Under the pieces are notes generated by a model, which was not told the DNA's origin, ran no database searches, and saw nothing but the letters and a program-made list of their open reading frames with translations. A program made the position numbers and the translations under genes. A stretch of DNA of 15,846 bases, from the NCBI RefSeq assembly GCF_965660005.1, contig NZ_CBFHYF010000038.1, forward strand, positions 1 through 15,846, given 5' to 3'. Below, piece by piece: positions 7,516 to 14,787 of the stretch (within the stretch, counting starts at the first letter, position 1; each line of letters begins with the position of its first letter). The stretch is from Porticoccus sp965660005. GTDB taxonomy: Bacteria; Pseudomonadota; Gammaproteobacteria; Pseudomonadales; Porticoccaceae.

Positions 7516-7683
7516 CCGTTCTCTACCTCAATTGTTATTGGTTTTTGTGGGCAGACAGTTTTCGTTAACCATCTGTTTTATGGGAGCCGTCATCGCCTCG
7601 GCCAACAGGCTACTTCATTTTTGACCAAATGGTTTATATTTTGCTGAAACCATAACGGCAAAAACGGATTTTTTCAAACGGCT

Positions 7684-7714
7684 ATTTTATTTGCACAGAA
7701 TGGGTTGGTGTCAA
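7684..7714 (-). promoter_or_regulatory. Candidate promoter for the GST gene
   Basis: On the minus strand a consensus TTGACA (7714-7709) is followed after 18-19 nt by ATAAAA/TAAAAT (7690-7684). It lies just downstream of the rsmE stop and would give a ~165-nt leader to the GST start. The 7516-7717 gap holds no gene that I can see. Confidence 0.4.
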
Positions 7715-7717
7715 TGA

Positions 7718-8437
7718 TCAAAGGCTGTGAAACAGTTTGCCCAGAATCACCGGAATCGCAGTTTCTACCCGCAAAATTCGGCTGCCCAGAGTAACCGCTT
7801 GAAATCCCGTTTCGCGTAACTTCTGAATTTCATAGTCGATAAAGCCACCCTCTGGCCCGATGGCCAATGTCACCGGGTCTGTCAATGGGCCCACCGGGCA
7901 GGGTGTGTCACCGTCAGGATGGGCGACCAGTGCCAGGCTACCCACCATGATGGCTGGCAGTTCGTCTTCCACGAAAGGTTTGAAGCGCGGTCTGACCAGC
8001 ACATCGGGTAGCCGTGTATCACAGCCCTGTTCAAGGCCGAGCAGCAGCTGTTCGCGAATCACTTCGGGTGCCAGCCAGGGGCTTTGCCAGTAGCTTTTTT
8101 CTACCCGCCAACTGTTAATCAGATACAGCCGCTTAACCCCCATGGTAGCGATGGTTTGCAGGATGCGCCGGAGCATTTTGGGTCGGGGCATAGCCAGGAC
8201 GAGCGTGACCGGCAGCGCAGGCGGCGGGGGTTGATTCAATACCACAGTCAGTGCCACCGACTGCGGTGTGAGTTTGAGTGCCGTCGCCTCTCCCATCTGG
8301 CCGTTGACCAGTCCGGCCCTGAGGGTGGTCCCTTCTTTGACCTTGTGCACTTTCAGCAGGTGCTGAAAACGTCGCCCGCTGAGAGTGACCCTCGAATCGG
8401 AGGTAAAATCGGTGGGTTCCAGCAGCAATAAATTCAT
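7718..8437 (-). CDS. rsmE: 16S rRNA (uracil-1498-N3)-methyltransferase
   Basis: SAM-dependent SPOUT-class enzyme that methylates U1498 of 16S rRNA in the assembled 30S subunit. The N-terminal part is a PUA-like RNA-binding domain (FQHLLKVHKVKEG). The C-terminal part carries the knotted cofactor site, with LAIGPEGGF around 194-202 and LGSRILRVETAIPVILG around 220-236, both diagnostic for RsmE. Length (about 240 residues) is normal. The frame opens with GTG at 8446, but the ATG three codons later (8437) is the more usual start; ribosome-site evidence is weak for both. It is divergent from the lipoprotein gene across ~200 nt and not obviously in an operon. Confidence 0.95.
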   Translation of the reverse strand: MNLLLLEPTDFTSDSRVTLSGRRFQHLLKVHKVKEGTTLRAGLVNGQMGEATALKLTPQSVALTVVLNQPPPPALPVTLVLAMPRPKMLRRILQTIATMGVKRLYLINSWRVEKSYWQSPWLAPEVIREQLLLGLEQGCDTRLPDVLVRPRFKPFVEDELPAIMVGSLALVAHPDGDTPCPVGPLTDPVTLAIGPEGGFIDYEIQKLRETGFQAVTLGSRILRVETAIPVILGKLFHSL

Positions 8438-8646
8438 GGGGATCACCAGACGTTAGCGGCCCGGCTGAAAGCCGTGGGTAATACCGGCGAATTATAGCGG
8501 ATCTCGTCGGTAGTCAGATCAGCCTCAGCAACTGTTGATCGCAGGAAAAGGCATCCGGGTTTCTGATTGCGGTCGGAGATTTCACTTTTGCACAGATTTG
8601 TGCTGAACTGAAATCTGTTGGTTCGGGCAGTTTTCAGGGGAAATAT

Positions 8647-9321
8647 TTGGCATTTTGTGTATTGAGACATAAAAAGCATCGCCGATATCCGGTGATCGGA
8701 CCGGTTGTGCTGTTGATGCTCGCTTTGCTGGTATCCGGCTGTGCCCTGTTTGCCTCTGCGCCACCTTCACAACAAAGCAATATCTGCGAAATCTTCCGGC
8801 AGGAACCCAGCTGGTATGACCACGCCAAAAATGCCCAGGACAAGTGGGGCACCCCGATTGCCACTCAGATGGCGTTTATTCACCAGGAGTCTTCTTTTCA
8901 GAGTCATGTCAAGCCGCCGCGGGACCGGTTGCTGGGTTTTATCCCCTGGTTTCGGTCTTCCTCAGCCTATGGGTATGCCCAGGCACAGGATCCGGTCTGG
9001 GGTGAATATGAGGAGGAGGCAGGCGGTCTGCTGACCCGTCGCACGCACATGAAATATGCCACGGACTTCATCGGCTGGTATAACCGCCGCAGTCACGAGC
9101 GGCTGGGTATTTCCCTGGATAACCCGGAGCACCTCTACTTCGCTTATCACGAAGGACCGACCGGTTACCGCCGGGGCTACCATCGCAACAAGCCTCAGGT
9201 ATTGCGATCGGCGGCCAGGGTCAGCGGTCTCGCCAGTCGATATCAGTCACAACTGGCGGGTTGTGAGTCGGAATTCCGCTGCCGCCACTTCTGGCAGGTG
9301 TGGCCATTCTGTCGGGGTTGA
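8647..9321 (+). CDS. Lytic-transglycosylase-like (GH23/SLT) lipoprotein
   Basis: 224-residue predicted outer-membrane lipoprotein that should cleave peptidoglycan. A basic N terminus (RHKKHRR) and hydrophobic helix (15-30) lead to the lipobox LVSGC with lipidated Cys32. The catalytic domain has Glu81 in FIHQESSFQ, the GH23 SSAYGYAQAQ motif at 105-114, and YFAYHEGPTGY near 164-174. Together these place it in the lysozyme-like transglycosylase group with a short single domain. The C terminus is cysteine-rich (Cys206, 212, 222), suggesting disulphides in the periplasm. The start is a rare TTG at 8647; AGGGG at 8636-8640 is 6 nt upstream and no ATG gives an intact signal sequence. The upstream gap to rsmE contains the palindrome GCACA-GATT-TGTGC (8590-8603), a possible operator. 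This is the last gene before the island boundary. Confidence 0.87.
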   Translation: MAFCVLRHKKHRRYPVIGPVVLLMLALLVSGCALFASAPPSQQSNICEIFRQEPSWYDHAKNAQDKWGTPIATQMAFIHQESSFQSHVKPPRDRLLGFIPWFRSSSAYGYAQAQDPVWGEYEEEAGGLLTRRTHMKYATDFIGWYNRRSHERLGISLDNPEHLYFAYHEGPTGYRRGYHRNKPQVLRSAARVSGLASRYQSQLAGCESEFRCRHFWQVWPFCRG

Positions 9322-9347
9322 GCGATTTTTCCCTCATTCAATCGCTC
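9320..9347 (+). terminator. Weak hairpin overlapping the lipoprotein stop codon
   Basis: GAGCGATT (9320-9327) pairs with AATCGCTC (9340-9347) around a 12-nt loop. No T-run follows directly, so its role in termination is uncertain. Confidence 0.35.
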
Positions 9348-9427
9348 GTGCCGGTTGCGTTTTTCCGGGTAACGGTCTGTCCCTATGAAGCATGAAGGGG
9401 GACAAAGTTCTGTTCTTTTCAAGAATA

Positions 9428-9476
9428 TGGCGCCCCGGGCAGGATTCGAACCTGCGACCTGCCCCTTAGGAGGGGG
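9428..9476 (-). pseudogene. 3' fragment of tRNA-Arg(CCU): element attachment site
   Basis: Read on the minus strand, this is a tRNA from the 5' anticodon-stem strand (CCCC) through anticodon loop CTCCTAA (anticodon CCU), stem GGGGC, variable loop, T arm GCAGG-TTCGAAT-CCTGC, acceptor strand CCGGGGC, discriminator G and CCA. Going towards the tRNA 5' end, similarity stops at 9476, where the fifth stem base should be G but is A. No D arm or 5' acceptor strand follows. A tRNA cut precisely in the anticodon stem with an intact 3' half is the signature of a tyrosine-recombinase attachment site. tRNA-Arg(CCU), argW in E. coli, is a known integration target. The fragment cannot make a functional tRNA by itself. 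Confidence 0.88.
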
Positions 9477-9904
9477 TTTTGTTTGGAGCCTTTCTTTGTA
9501 CAAACTATTGATATATATTGCTTTGTCTTATTTTTTCTTCACTTTTCTCTAGCCTTATTGCTTCTCTAGGTGTGACAGGATTGTGACAGAAACCTAGCGT
9601 GCAGTAATCAGACTTGAGATGCTGCTTAACTTTGACTATAGCCTGAAAATAGTTCTTACACAGAGGTCGCTAACTCATTGTTAGGGGGGGGAGGGGCTAT
9701 TCCATCCCCCTTACTCCAGTAGTACCACCCCAGATACAAAAAAGAGTGGATAGAGAAGCTGCTGTATCTCATTCGGAGACCTTCCCGTAGACTTTGGTCT
9801 TGAGTAAATGACGTAATATGCCTTTGGATGTAGCGGGGATACTGTCGGCATTTACTAGTTCAATAAATACCATAACCTATCAAGCCCAGCACAAGGAGAA
9901 AAAT
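9477..9904. other. Non-coding lead-in of the island
   Basis: About 430 nt without a convincing gene. It is AT-rich at 9490-9560. It holds the TGTGACAG direct repeat (9571-9589), a promoter-like pair TTGAGA (9614-9619) and TATAGC (9637-9642) with 17-nt spacing, and a run of eight G (9684-9691) followed by AGGGG that can pair with CCCCCT at ~9706-9711. A frame open from ATG 9818 runs into the small membrane gene but lacks a ribosome site at that start. Confidence 0.6.
9571..9589 (+). repeat. Two direct TGTGACAG repeats, 11 bp apart
   Basis: TGTGACAG occurs at 9571-9578 and 9582-9589, one helical turn apart and ~100 bp inside the attachment site. The location would suit integrase arm-type or excisionase binding sites, but that is inference from position and spacing only. 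Confidence 0.4.
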
Positions 9905-10063
9905 ATGGTGTTCAACCCCCCCCCACAGAGGGCGTTATTTTTTCTTTACGTAATTTGGTTGATAGTTCATCTCTTTGACAAGGGGGAAAATTTAATCTTA
10001 AAAGTGATTGTTGGATCTATTATTTTTGGAGGATTGATCTGGTCTTTGAGAAAAAACCATTAA
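9905..10063 (+). CDS. Small two-helix membrane protein, function unknown
   Basis: 52-residue hydrophobic peptide. Two likely membrane helices, about residues 9-24 (ALFFLYVIWLIVHLF) and 29-47 (ILKVIVGSIIFGGLIW), are joined by a short charged turn (DKGEN), and the C terminus is basic. The ATG at 9905 is chosen because AAGGAG (9893-9898) lies 6 nt upstream, a near-ideal ribosome site; a start at 9818 would add 29 residues without one. Codons 4-7 are read across nine consecutive C (9916-9924), so a slip of one base would abolish the protein. I do not recognise a family. Size and topology resemble holin-like or toxin-like peptides and small accessory membrane proteins, but that is not evidence of function. 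Confidence 0.6.
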   Translation: MVFNPPPQRALFFLYVIWLIVHLFDKGENLILKVIVGSIIFGGLIWSLRKNH

Positions 10064-10095
10064 GCATTGTGATGTGTGCAGTACGTCAGAATAAG

Positions 10096-10124
10096 TTGGA
10101 ATAACTGGCCTGTTTGTCTAAGAT
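10096..10124 (+). promoter_or_regulatory. Candidate promoter for the 29-residue peptide and GNAT genes
   Basis: TTGGAA (10096-10101) and TAAGAT (10119-10124) are separated by 17 nt. Predicted transcription start near 10131 gives a ~32-nt leader with GAGGA before the peptide ATG at 10163. Confidence 0.45.
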
Positions 10125-10162
10125 ATTGTTATGGCTCATCTTTAACCATAGAGGAGCCGAAG

Positions 10163-10252
10163 ATGGCAGACCAGCGAAGCGCCGAGAAAACAGTTTGTGA
10201 TATTCGCGGGCATACAGTGCCTGCAGGAAAAGGTAAATTAGGATGGACCTAA
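10163..10252 (+). CDS. 29-residue peptide gene overlapping the GNAT start
   Basis: An ATG at 10163 has GAGGA (10151-10155) 7 nt upstream and a promoter-like pair before it. It opens a 29-codon frame ending TAA at 10250-10252, 10 nt inside the acetyltransferase gene. The peptide starts MADQRSAEKT and ends AGKGKLGWT. It is hydrophilic, net positive, with one Cys (12), one His (17) and one Trp (28), and two Lys near the C terminus. It could be a translated leader that couples translation to the acetyltransferase, or a substrate peptide for it. I know of no matching family. Short frames arise by chance, so the case rests on the ribosome site, promoter and overlap. Confidence 0.45.
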   Translation: MADQRSAEKTVCDIRGHTVPAGKGKLGWT

Positions 10253-11049
10253 CTGTAGTTCAAACTCAAGCAGAAAATAACATAGCTGACACTATTTTTG
10301 ACGCACTCTTCATCAACGAAAGGCGCAAAACTAGTAGTAAAGTTGCTATTGATCATATTAGGGGCTGGAGCACATCTGTCAAAGATGCCTGGGCCAACCG
10401 GGTCGCCTATACTGGGGACAACTGTGACAAGGAAAAAGTACGCGAAGTTCAGCAGTTTTTTAATGCGCTTAGTGCTGGTGTGACCTGGGTGGTGGATGAA
10501 GAAAGCCTTGGGAGAAAGCTACCAGAGATGCTAGTGTCCAGTGGATTTAAGCCGTCTCGCTTTCATCAGGTAGCTGGCATGGTTCTCGAGGGCCCGGCAG
10601 AAGCAACCCATTCCTGCGAGAAGATAGAGATTGAAATCCGAGAAGTTGATGATGAAACGGTACAACAGCATATTCAAACAGTTGTTGAAGCTTCGGGTCT
10701 GCATAGTGAACAGTATGTCCGACACATCATGGCCCCGGATGAAAACATCTCGTCTCCTGTTTACTTTGCTTACAAAAAACATTGCCCTAAGCCCATCGGG
10801 TACGCCAAATCCTGTTTTCTGGAGAACGGTAAAGTTCATATCCTGCTAGGCGCTGCCGTGCTCCCCGAATACAGAAACCTGGGTTTGTATTCAGCACTTT
10901 TGCAATATCGGCTTGATCAGGCTGAAAAAAAAGGAGTATCCACACACGTTACTCAATCCCACCGCAGCTCATCTTTTTCCACCTGCGTCCGTTTCGGATT
11001 CCGAGAGGTCTCCAGCATGGAATTTTACGAGTGGGGTCCCAAACCCTGA
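10243..11049 (+). CDS. GNAT-family acyltransferase (two-domain type)
   Basis: 268 residues. The C-terminal half is a GNAT fold: acetyl-CoA-binding motif A is LGAAVLPEYRNLGLYSALL (202-220), and CVRFGFREV (248-256) is motif B. The usual R-x-x-G-x-G/A reads RNLGLY, so the last position is unusually bulky. The N-terminal half, with VREVQQFFNALSAGVTWVV and LVSSGF, looks like the degenerate first GNAT domain of known tandem-GNAT proteins. AAAAGG (10228-10233) lies 9 nt before the ATG, and the start overlaps the end of the 29-residue frame. It should transfer an acetyl or other acyl group to an amine; the target is unknown. Context suggests tailoring or self-protection for the product of the adjacent NRPS-like enzyme. 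Its stop lies one base from the stop of the convergent PPTase gene. Confidence 0.85.
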   Translation: MDLTVVQTQAENNIADTIFDALFINERRKTSSKVAIDHIRGWSTSVKDAWANRVAYTGDNCDKEKVREVQQFFNALSAGVTWVVDEESLGRKLPEMLVSSGFKPSRFHQVAGMVLEGPAEATHSCEKIEIEIREVDDETVQQHIQTVVEASGLHSEQYVRHIMAPDENISSPVYFAYKKHCPKPIGYAKSCFLENGKVHILLGAAVLPEYRNLGLYSALLQYRLDQAEKKGVSTHVTQSHRSSSFSTCVRFGFREVSSMEFYEWGPKP

Positions 11050-11050
11050 C

Positions 11051-11758
11051 TCATGATGACGGTAACTGGCAGTAATGAGACTTCCACTCCCTTCCGGAAG
11101 CAGCAAGCGCAGCAAAGTAACCGGCAGGTGCACTGATATCTGTTACCCGCCAGGACATTGGTGAACGGTCACAGTAATCGTCGTGAATAAGTGCATCGGT
11201 GTCCGTGACCCGTCCAGACACCGTAAAAGCCGTTAGTGGGTAAGCAAGCCCTGCACCCAATGATTTCACATAGGCTTCTTTACGTGTCCATATACGAAAA
11301 AACGTCTCCAACTTTTCCACGCCAGTCAATGTCTGGAGCAAGGCATTTTCATCTGATGAAAAAAAACGCCTTGCGACTGCGTCAAAATCATCATGACGAA
11401 CTTTTTCCAAATCTATCCCGACGTTCAGACCAGAGGCTACAGCAACCATCTGAGTGTCACCTGACTGGGAGTGACTAAACCTGATTTGAGTGTGGTTTTT
11501 CAAGAAAGGTTTTCCCTGAGATCCTCGTGAAAACTCTAGTTTTTCAAAGGGAGACCCAGTATATAAAGACAGGATCTGCCGCAATTTCAGGCGGCCCAAC
11601 AGAAAGCGTTTTTGCAACCTCTCAGATTTATAACTTTTTGCACGAGCCACTTCATGATCACTAAAAGGGCATGCGCTACCACTTAATTCTTCCTCGGCAG
11701 TATCCAGACAGACCGTCCAGAGATGAATTTGATCAAAGGGAATATCTGTTACGCTCAT
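11051..11758 (-). CDS. Sfp-type 4'-phosphopantetheinyl transferase
   Basis: 235-residue enzyme that moves phosphopantetheine from CoA to the carrier-domain serine of NRPS/PKS proteins. Diagnostic motifs are present: GKP at 82-84, the CoA-contacting FSHSQSGD at 94-101, GIDLE at 114-118 with metal ligands Asp116 and Glu118, and WTRKEAYVKSLGAGL at 157-171 with catalytic Glu161 and Lys165. Length and motif order fit the monomeric Sfp/EntD group rather than AcpS. The ATG overlaps the stop of the NRPS-like gene by 4 nt (ATGA), so the two are translationally coupled. Its natural partner is therefore almost certainly the upstream carrier domain (Ser562), making the pair self-sufficient after transfer. 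Confidence 0.95.
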   Translation of the reverse strand: MSVTDIPFDQIHLWTVCLDTAEEELSGSACPFSDHEVARAKSYKSERLQKRFLLGRLKLRQILSLYTGSPFEKLEFSRGSQGKPFLKNHTQIRFSHSQSGDTQMVAVASGLNVGIDLEKVRHDDFDAVARRFFSSDENALLQTLTGVEKLETFFRIWTRKEAYVKSLGAGLAYPLTAFTVSGRVTDTDALIHDDYCDRSPMSWRVTDISAPAGYFAALAASGREWKSHYCQLPSS

Positions 11759-14322
11759 ATGCGATTGCCCCGAACTAGAACTTCATCAATCCGCTCCTGC
11801 AACACCTCGGCTAACGTCATCACCTCCGGGTATTTCATCAGGCTAACATGAGTGCCGGTTAGCCGATGTATCCGACGATCACCGCACAGATATGGATCCC
11901 ACCCGAGCATTTGATCGTCAACCCTGTGGATAGAATTAGTCGTAATCATAATATCCACAGGTTGCTGGTATTTTCGAGGCAAGTAGTTCATAAGCGCCCA
12001 TTTATGTGCTGAATGGATATTGCTAAACCTCAAGAGACTTTCGAGTTTGAGGCACCTCATCATCACAGAATAGATCGCATCCCGGATAGGGTGGGTCTTG
12101 CCTTTAACGAGACGGGAAAAAGCTCTTTTCCAGCGCCGAGAGTTTCCTATCGACGTGCAGAAGGTATCTAACATGGCGAGCATAGCGACCTCTTCACCCG
12201 CTTCATATAACTGCCTGGCCATTTCGAATGCGACAGTACCCCCACTCGAGTAGCCTGCGATCAGATAGGGTCCCCTCTGCTGGACCTTTTTCATGTTCTC
12301 AATACAGTAGGCGGCCATTTTCGATACAGAACTGTCCGGCGGCTCTTCATTGAAAATGCCCCGCGCCTGCAGTCCGATGACGCTTTGTTCCGGCGAGAGA
12401 CACCTTGCTAGGTGGTAATAATCACTCAAGTGTCCACGACGTACATGTACTACAAAAAGTGGCTGACGAGAGCCATCCTTTATCTTTACGAATGAGCGGC
12501 GTTCATCAGCAGGAACTTGATCTCGAATCAACAAGGCCAGGGACTCAATGGTCCCGCCCTTATACCACACCGTATCGAGGGGTAATTTCGTCGCAAAAAA
12601 ACGTTCAACTTGGTCGACCATCTGTGCTGCAAGTAATGAGGTACCTCCCAGATCAAAGAAATTGTCTCGCACATCGATACTTTTGAGATCAACGTCCAGA
12701 AGGCTCCTCCAGATAGCGATCAACTGCTTTTCGCAATCGTCCGCTTTCCTTGATTTCACTCTTGGAGCCCTGTGGACAATGTTTTTACTAGCCAGTGCAC
12801 TTCGATCAATTTTCCCACTTGATGTCAGGGGCAGGTGTGAAAGGAGCACAATGCTTCCAGGAATCATATAGCTTGGCAACATGTCATTAAGGGCCATGCG
12901 TATATCACCACTGGTCACAGCCTCTGAATTTACCGTCAGGTAGGCAACCAGCCTCTTGTGTCCAGAACCACCGCTTTGTACCCCGACGGCAGCCTGCTTC
13001 ACATAAGGCAAGCCAAGAATAGCCGTTTCGACCTCGGCTGTTTCAACACGAAAGCTATTGATCTTGATCTGGCCATCACTTCGGCCTAATACTTTCAGGA
13101 ATCCGCCCTCTAGCCACCGCCCACGATCTCCCGTTTTGAATACACGAGCGTCTTTCTCGCCAGAAAAAGGGTGGGCAATAAACTTCTGCCGTGTAAGTAC
13201 CGGGTCATGTAAATACCCTTTGGCCATCAACCCACCCAGGTAGATTTCCCCGTCCTCTCCCGCAGACACAGGCTGCATGCCTTCATCTAGAACATAAGCC
13301 TCCATCATTGGTGCCACTCGACCCACGGTATCGAGTTCCGGATCGCCCTGTCTGGTCAAAACATATGAGGCAGCGCCAGGCACTTCGGTGCACCCATAGC
13401 TGATGAATAACTCAGCATTAAGTCTGGACAAAAACTCCCGTTTTACATAGGGGCTAATCCTTTCTCCGGAACAGGTCACGGAACGCAATGCAGTACAGGC
13501 TTTAATCGCCTCGGTGGCCAGTAATTCTCGCAATGCCGTAGGAGTACAGATGAGGTGTGTCAGATCATGCCTGGCGATAAATTCGGCCAAGTGTCGAGAA
13601 TTGGTTTCAAGGCCAGGGGGTGCTATATACAACTGCTGACCTCGAGTGAGGGGGCGCAAGATTTCTGCCCGAGTGAATGTCGTGCCAGAATCAGTCTTTA
13701 ATAAATGTTTTTCAGTCATTGGGGCTGGCTGGTCGCCATGGGCATACCAGCCAAAGGGGAAAACTACAGCTTTAGGTACACCCTCGGTACCGGACGTAAA
13801 AAATATCTGAGCAGTGTCATCACAAGTCAGTTTCACGCTCAACGAGGTATCCGGAGCCTCTCCCGCCAATTGCCCGGGCTCATCTCCCAAGATGACTGGT
13901 ATTCCTCCCTCCTCATAGTTGCCTAGGTATTTTTCTGCGGTTATGACACACAGAGGCTTCAAGAGGCCGACCATGTTCTTTAAGCGCTGTTGCGGCACAC
14001 CTGGCTCAATAAAAGCACATGCCCCTCCTGCCTTATAGACCCCAAGAACACTCGCCACGATTTCCGGCCCCCGTTCGAGCTGTATTGCTACAACCCTGTT
14101 TGCGCCGACGCCTAACCCCTTCAAACGGTTTGCCAACTTATTAGATAATAAATCTAGCTCTCGATAGGTTAATGAGGCTTTCTCACTAATGATCGCGAGG
14201 GCATCCGGTAGCCGTTCAGCATGCTGAACAAATCGTTCATGAGGGAAATATGATGTCTTTGTAATGCTCCGACCCCGGCAATAACTTTCCATATAAGAAG
14301 CTTTGTTCTCGTCAATATCCAT
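11755..14322 (-). CDS. Stand-alone NRPS-like enzyme: adenylation, carrier, thioesterase (A-T-TE)
   Basis: 855 residues. The adenylation domain (~25-515) has LTYREL (51-56), FTSGTEGVPKAV (175-186), YGCTE (309-313), TGDR (397-400), GRSDGQIKINSFRVE (413-427) and SSGKIDR with catalytic Lys504. The carrier domain (~528-602) has DNFFDLGGTSLL with phosphopantetheine site Ser562. The thioesterase (~618-855) has GYSSGG with nucleophile Ser692, probable Asp719 and His825 in GTHVSL. There is no condensation domain. In the substrate pocket, the stretch aligned with the usual FDASVWE reads TTFTRAE, so the Asp that binds an alpha-amino group is Thr; a non-alpha-amino acid (keto, aryl, hydroxy or beta-amino acid) is the likely substrate. 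Known A-T-TE enzymes such as those for ralfuranone or xenofuranone dimerise arylpyruvates, but this one need not. The start ATG has AGAG just upstream. Confidence 0.92.
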   Translation of the reverse strand: MDIDENKASYMESYCRGRSITKTSYFPHERFVQHAERLPDALAIISEKASLTYRELDLLSNKLANRLKGLGVGANRVVAIQLERGPEIVASVLGVYKAGGACAFIEPGVPQQRLKNMVGLLKPLCVITAEKYLGNYEEGGIPVILGDEPGQLAGEAPDTSLSVKLTCDDTAQIFFTSGTEGVPKAVVFPFGWYAHGDQPAPMTEKHLLKTDSGTTFTRAEILRPLTRGQQLYIAPPGLETNSRHLAEFIARHDLTHLICTPTALRELLATEAIKACTALRSVTCSGERISPYVKREFLSRLNAELFISYGCTEVPGAASYVLTRQGDPELDTVGRVAPMMEAYVLDEGMQPVSAGEDGEIYLGGLMAKGYLHDPVLTRQKFIAHPFSGEKDARVFKTGDRGRWLEGGFLKVLGRSDGQIKINSFRVETAEVETAILGLPYVKQAAVGVQSGGSGHKRLVAYLTVNSEAVTSGDIRMALNDMLPSYMIPGSIVLLSHLPLTSSGKIDRSALASKNIVHRAPRVKSRKADDCEKQLIAIWRSLLDVDLKSIDVRDNFFDLGGTSLLAAQMVDQVERFFATKLPLDTVWYKGGTIESLALLIRDQVPADERRSFVKIKDGSRQPLFVVHVRRGHLSDYYHLARCLSPEQSVIGLQARGIFNEEPPDSSVSKMAAYCIENMKKVQQRGPYLIAGYSSGGTVAFEMARQLYEAGEEVAMLAMLDTFCTSIGNSRRWKRAFSRLVKGKTHPIRDAIYSVMMRCLKLESLLRFSNIHSAHKWALMNYLPRKYQQPVDIMITTNSIHRVDDQMLGWDPYLCGDRRIHRLTGTHVSLMKYPEVMTLAEVLQERIDEVLVRGNRI

Positions 14323-14787
14323 ATCATCACTCTTTTCGGATACTTCAGCTGATCCACATTAACCCGCCGACTAATGTATTAATGCTGACAGACACGCTAA
14401 AAATTGTTGCCAAATGGTACATTAAACTCCTAATAGTGAATCGCCACCATTTCGCTAGATACCTTTCAGCCAGAAAAAATGGCTTAAAGAGAGTTAGTCA
14501 TGAGCAGCAAACTGAATCGCCTAGCATGTACCTCGTCAAAGATATCTGGACTCAGACTCGCCTGATTTAAGAGACAGTTAGCTAATCGTGGTTGCTTGTC
14601 TATCATAGTGCATTTTCCGTCTCATCGTTAAGGTGTTGCGTTTGATCAGGGCGCGTTGCGCCTGTTTGGTTTGAGATCCTACTTCCCCACCCCAAAAAAA
14701 CTACTTTTTGCCTGTGGGCAAGTCTTTATGAGAGTTTTCCCGTACATTATGTGTCAATATCAAGCCTATTTGACTTGAGGCACACTC
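14323..14787. other. Divergent non-coding region between NRPS-like and zorA-like genes
   Basis: 465 nt separating genes transcribed outward, so it should hold promoters for both; none stands out strongly. Visible structure is GGCGC-GTT-GCGCC (14650-14662) followed by a loose T-rich stretch, and TTGCC-TGTG-GGCAA near 14707-14720, a possible operator upstream of the zorA-like gene. A 62-codon frame (14382-14570) and a 21-codon frame (14500-14565) exist but lack convincing starts. The sequence is AT-rich at 14390-14490. Confidence 0.5.

Noticed and set aside
9243..9503. 86-codon minus-strand frame at the island boundary
   Set aside because: It translates the tRNA-Arg fragment (VAGSNPARGA) and the antisense of the lipoprotein end, and has no supporting features.
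11755..14322. Assigning the A-T-TE enzyme to ralfuranone or xenofuranone synthesis
   Set aside because: Only the domain order is shared. The specificity residues cannot be compared reliably by eye, so no product is named.
14500..14565. 21-codon frame with AAAGAGAG upstream
   Set aside because: It is too short, and the ribosome-site match is weak; no promoter or gene overlap supports it.
14382..14570. 62-codon plus-strand frame between the NRPS-like and zorA-like genes
   Set aside because: It has no ribosome site, and its composition gives no sign of a folded or membrane protein.
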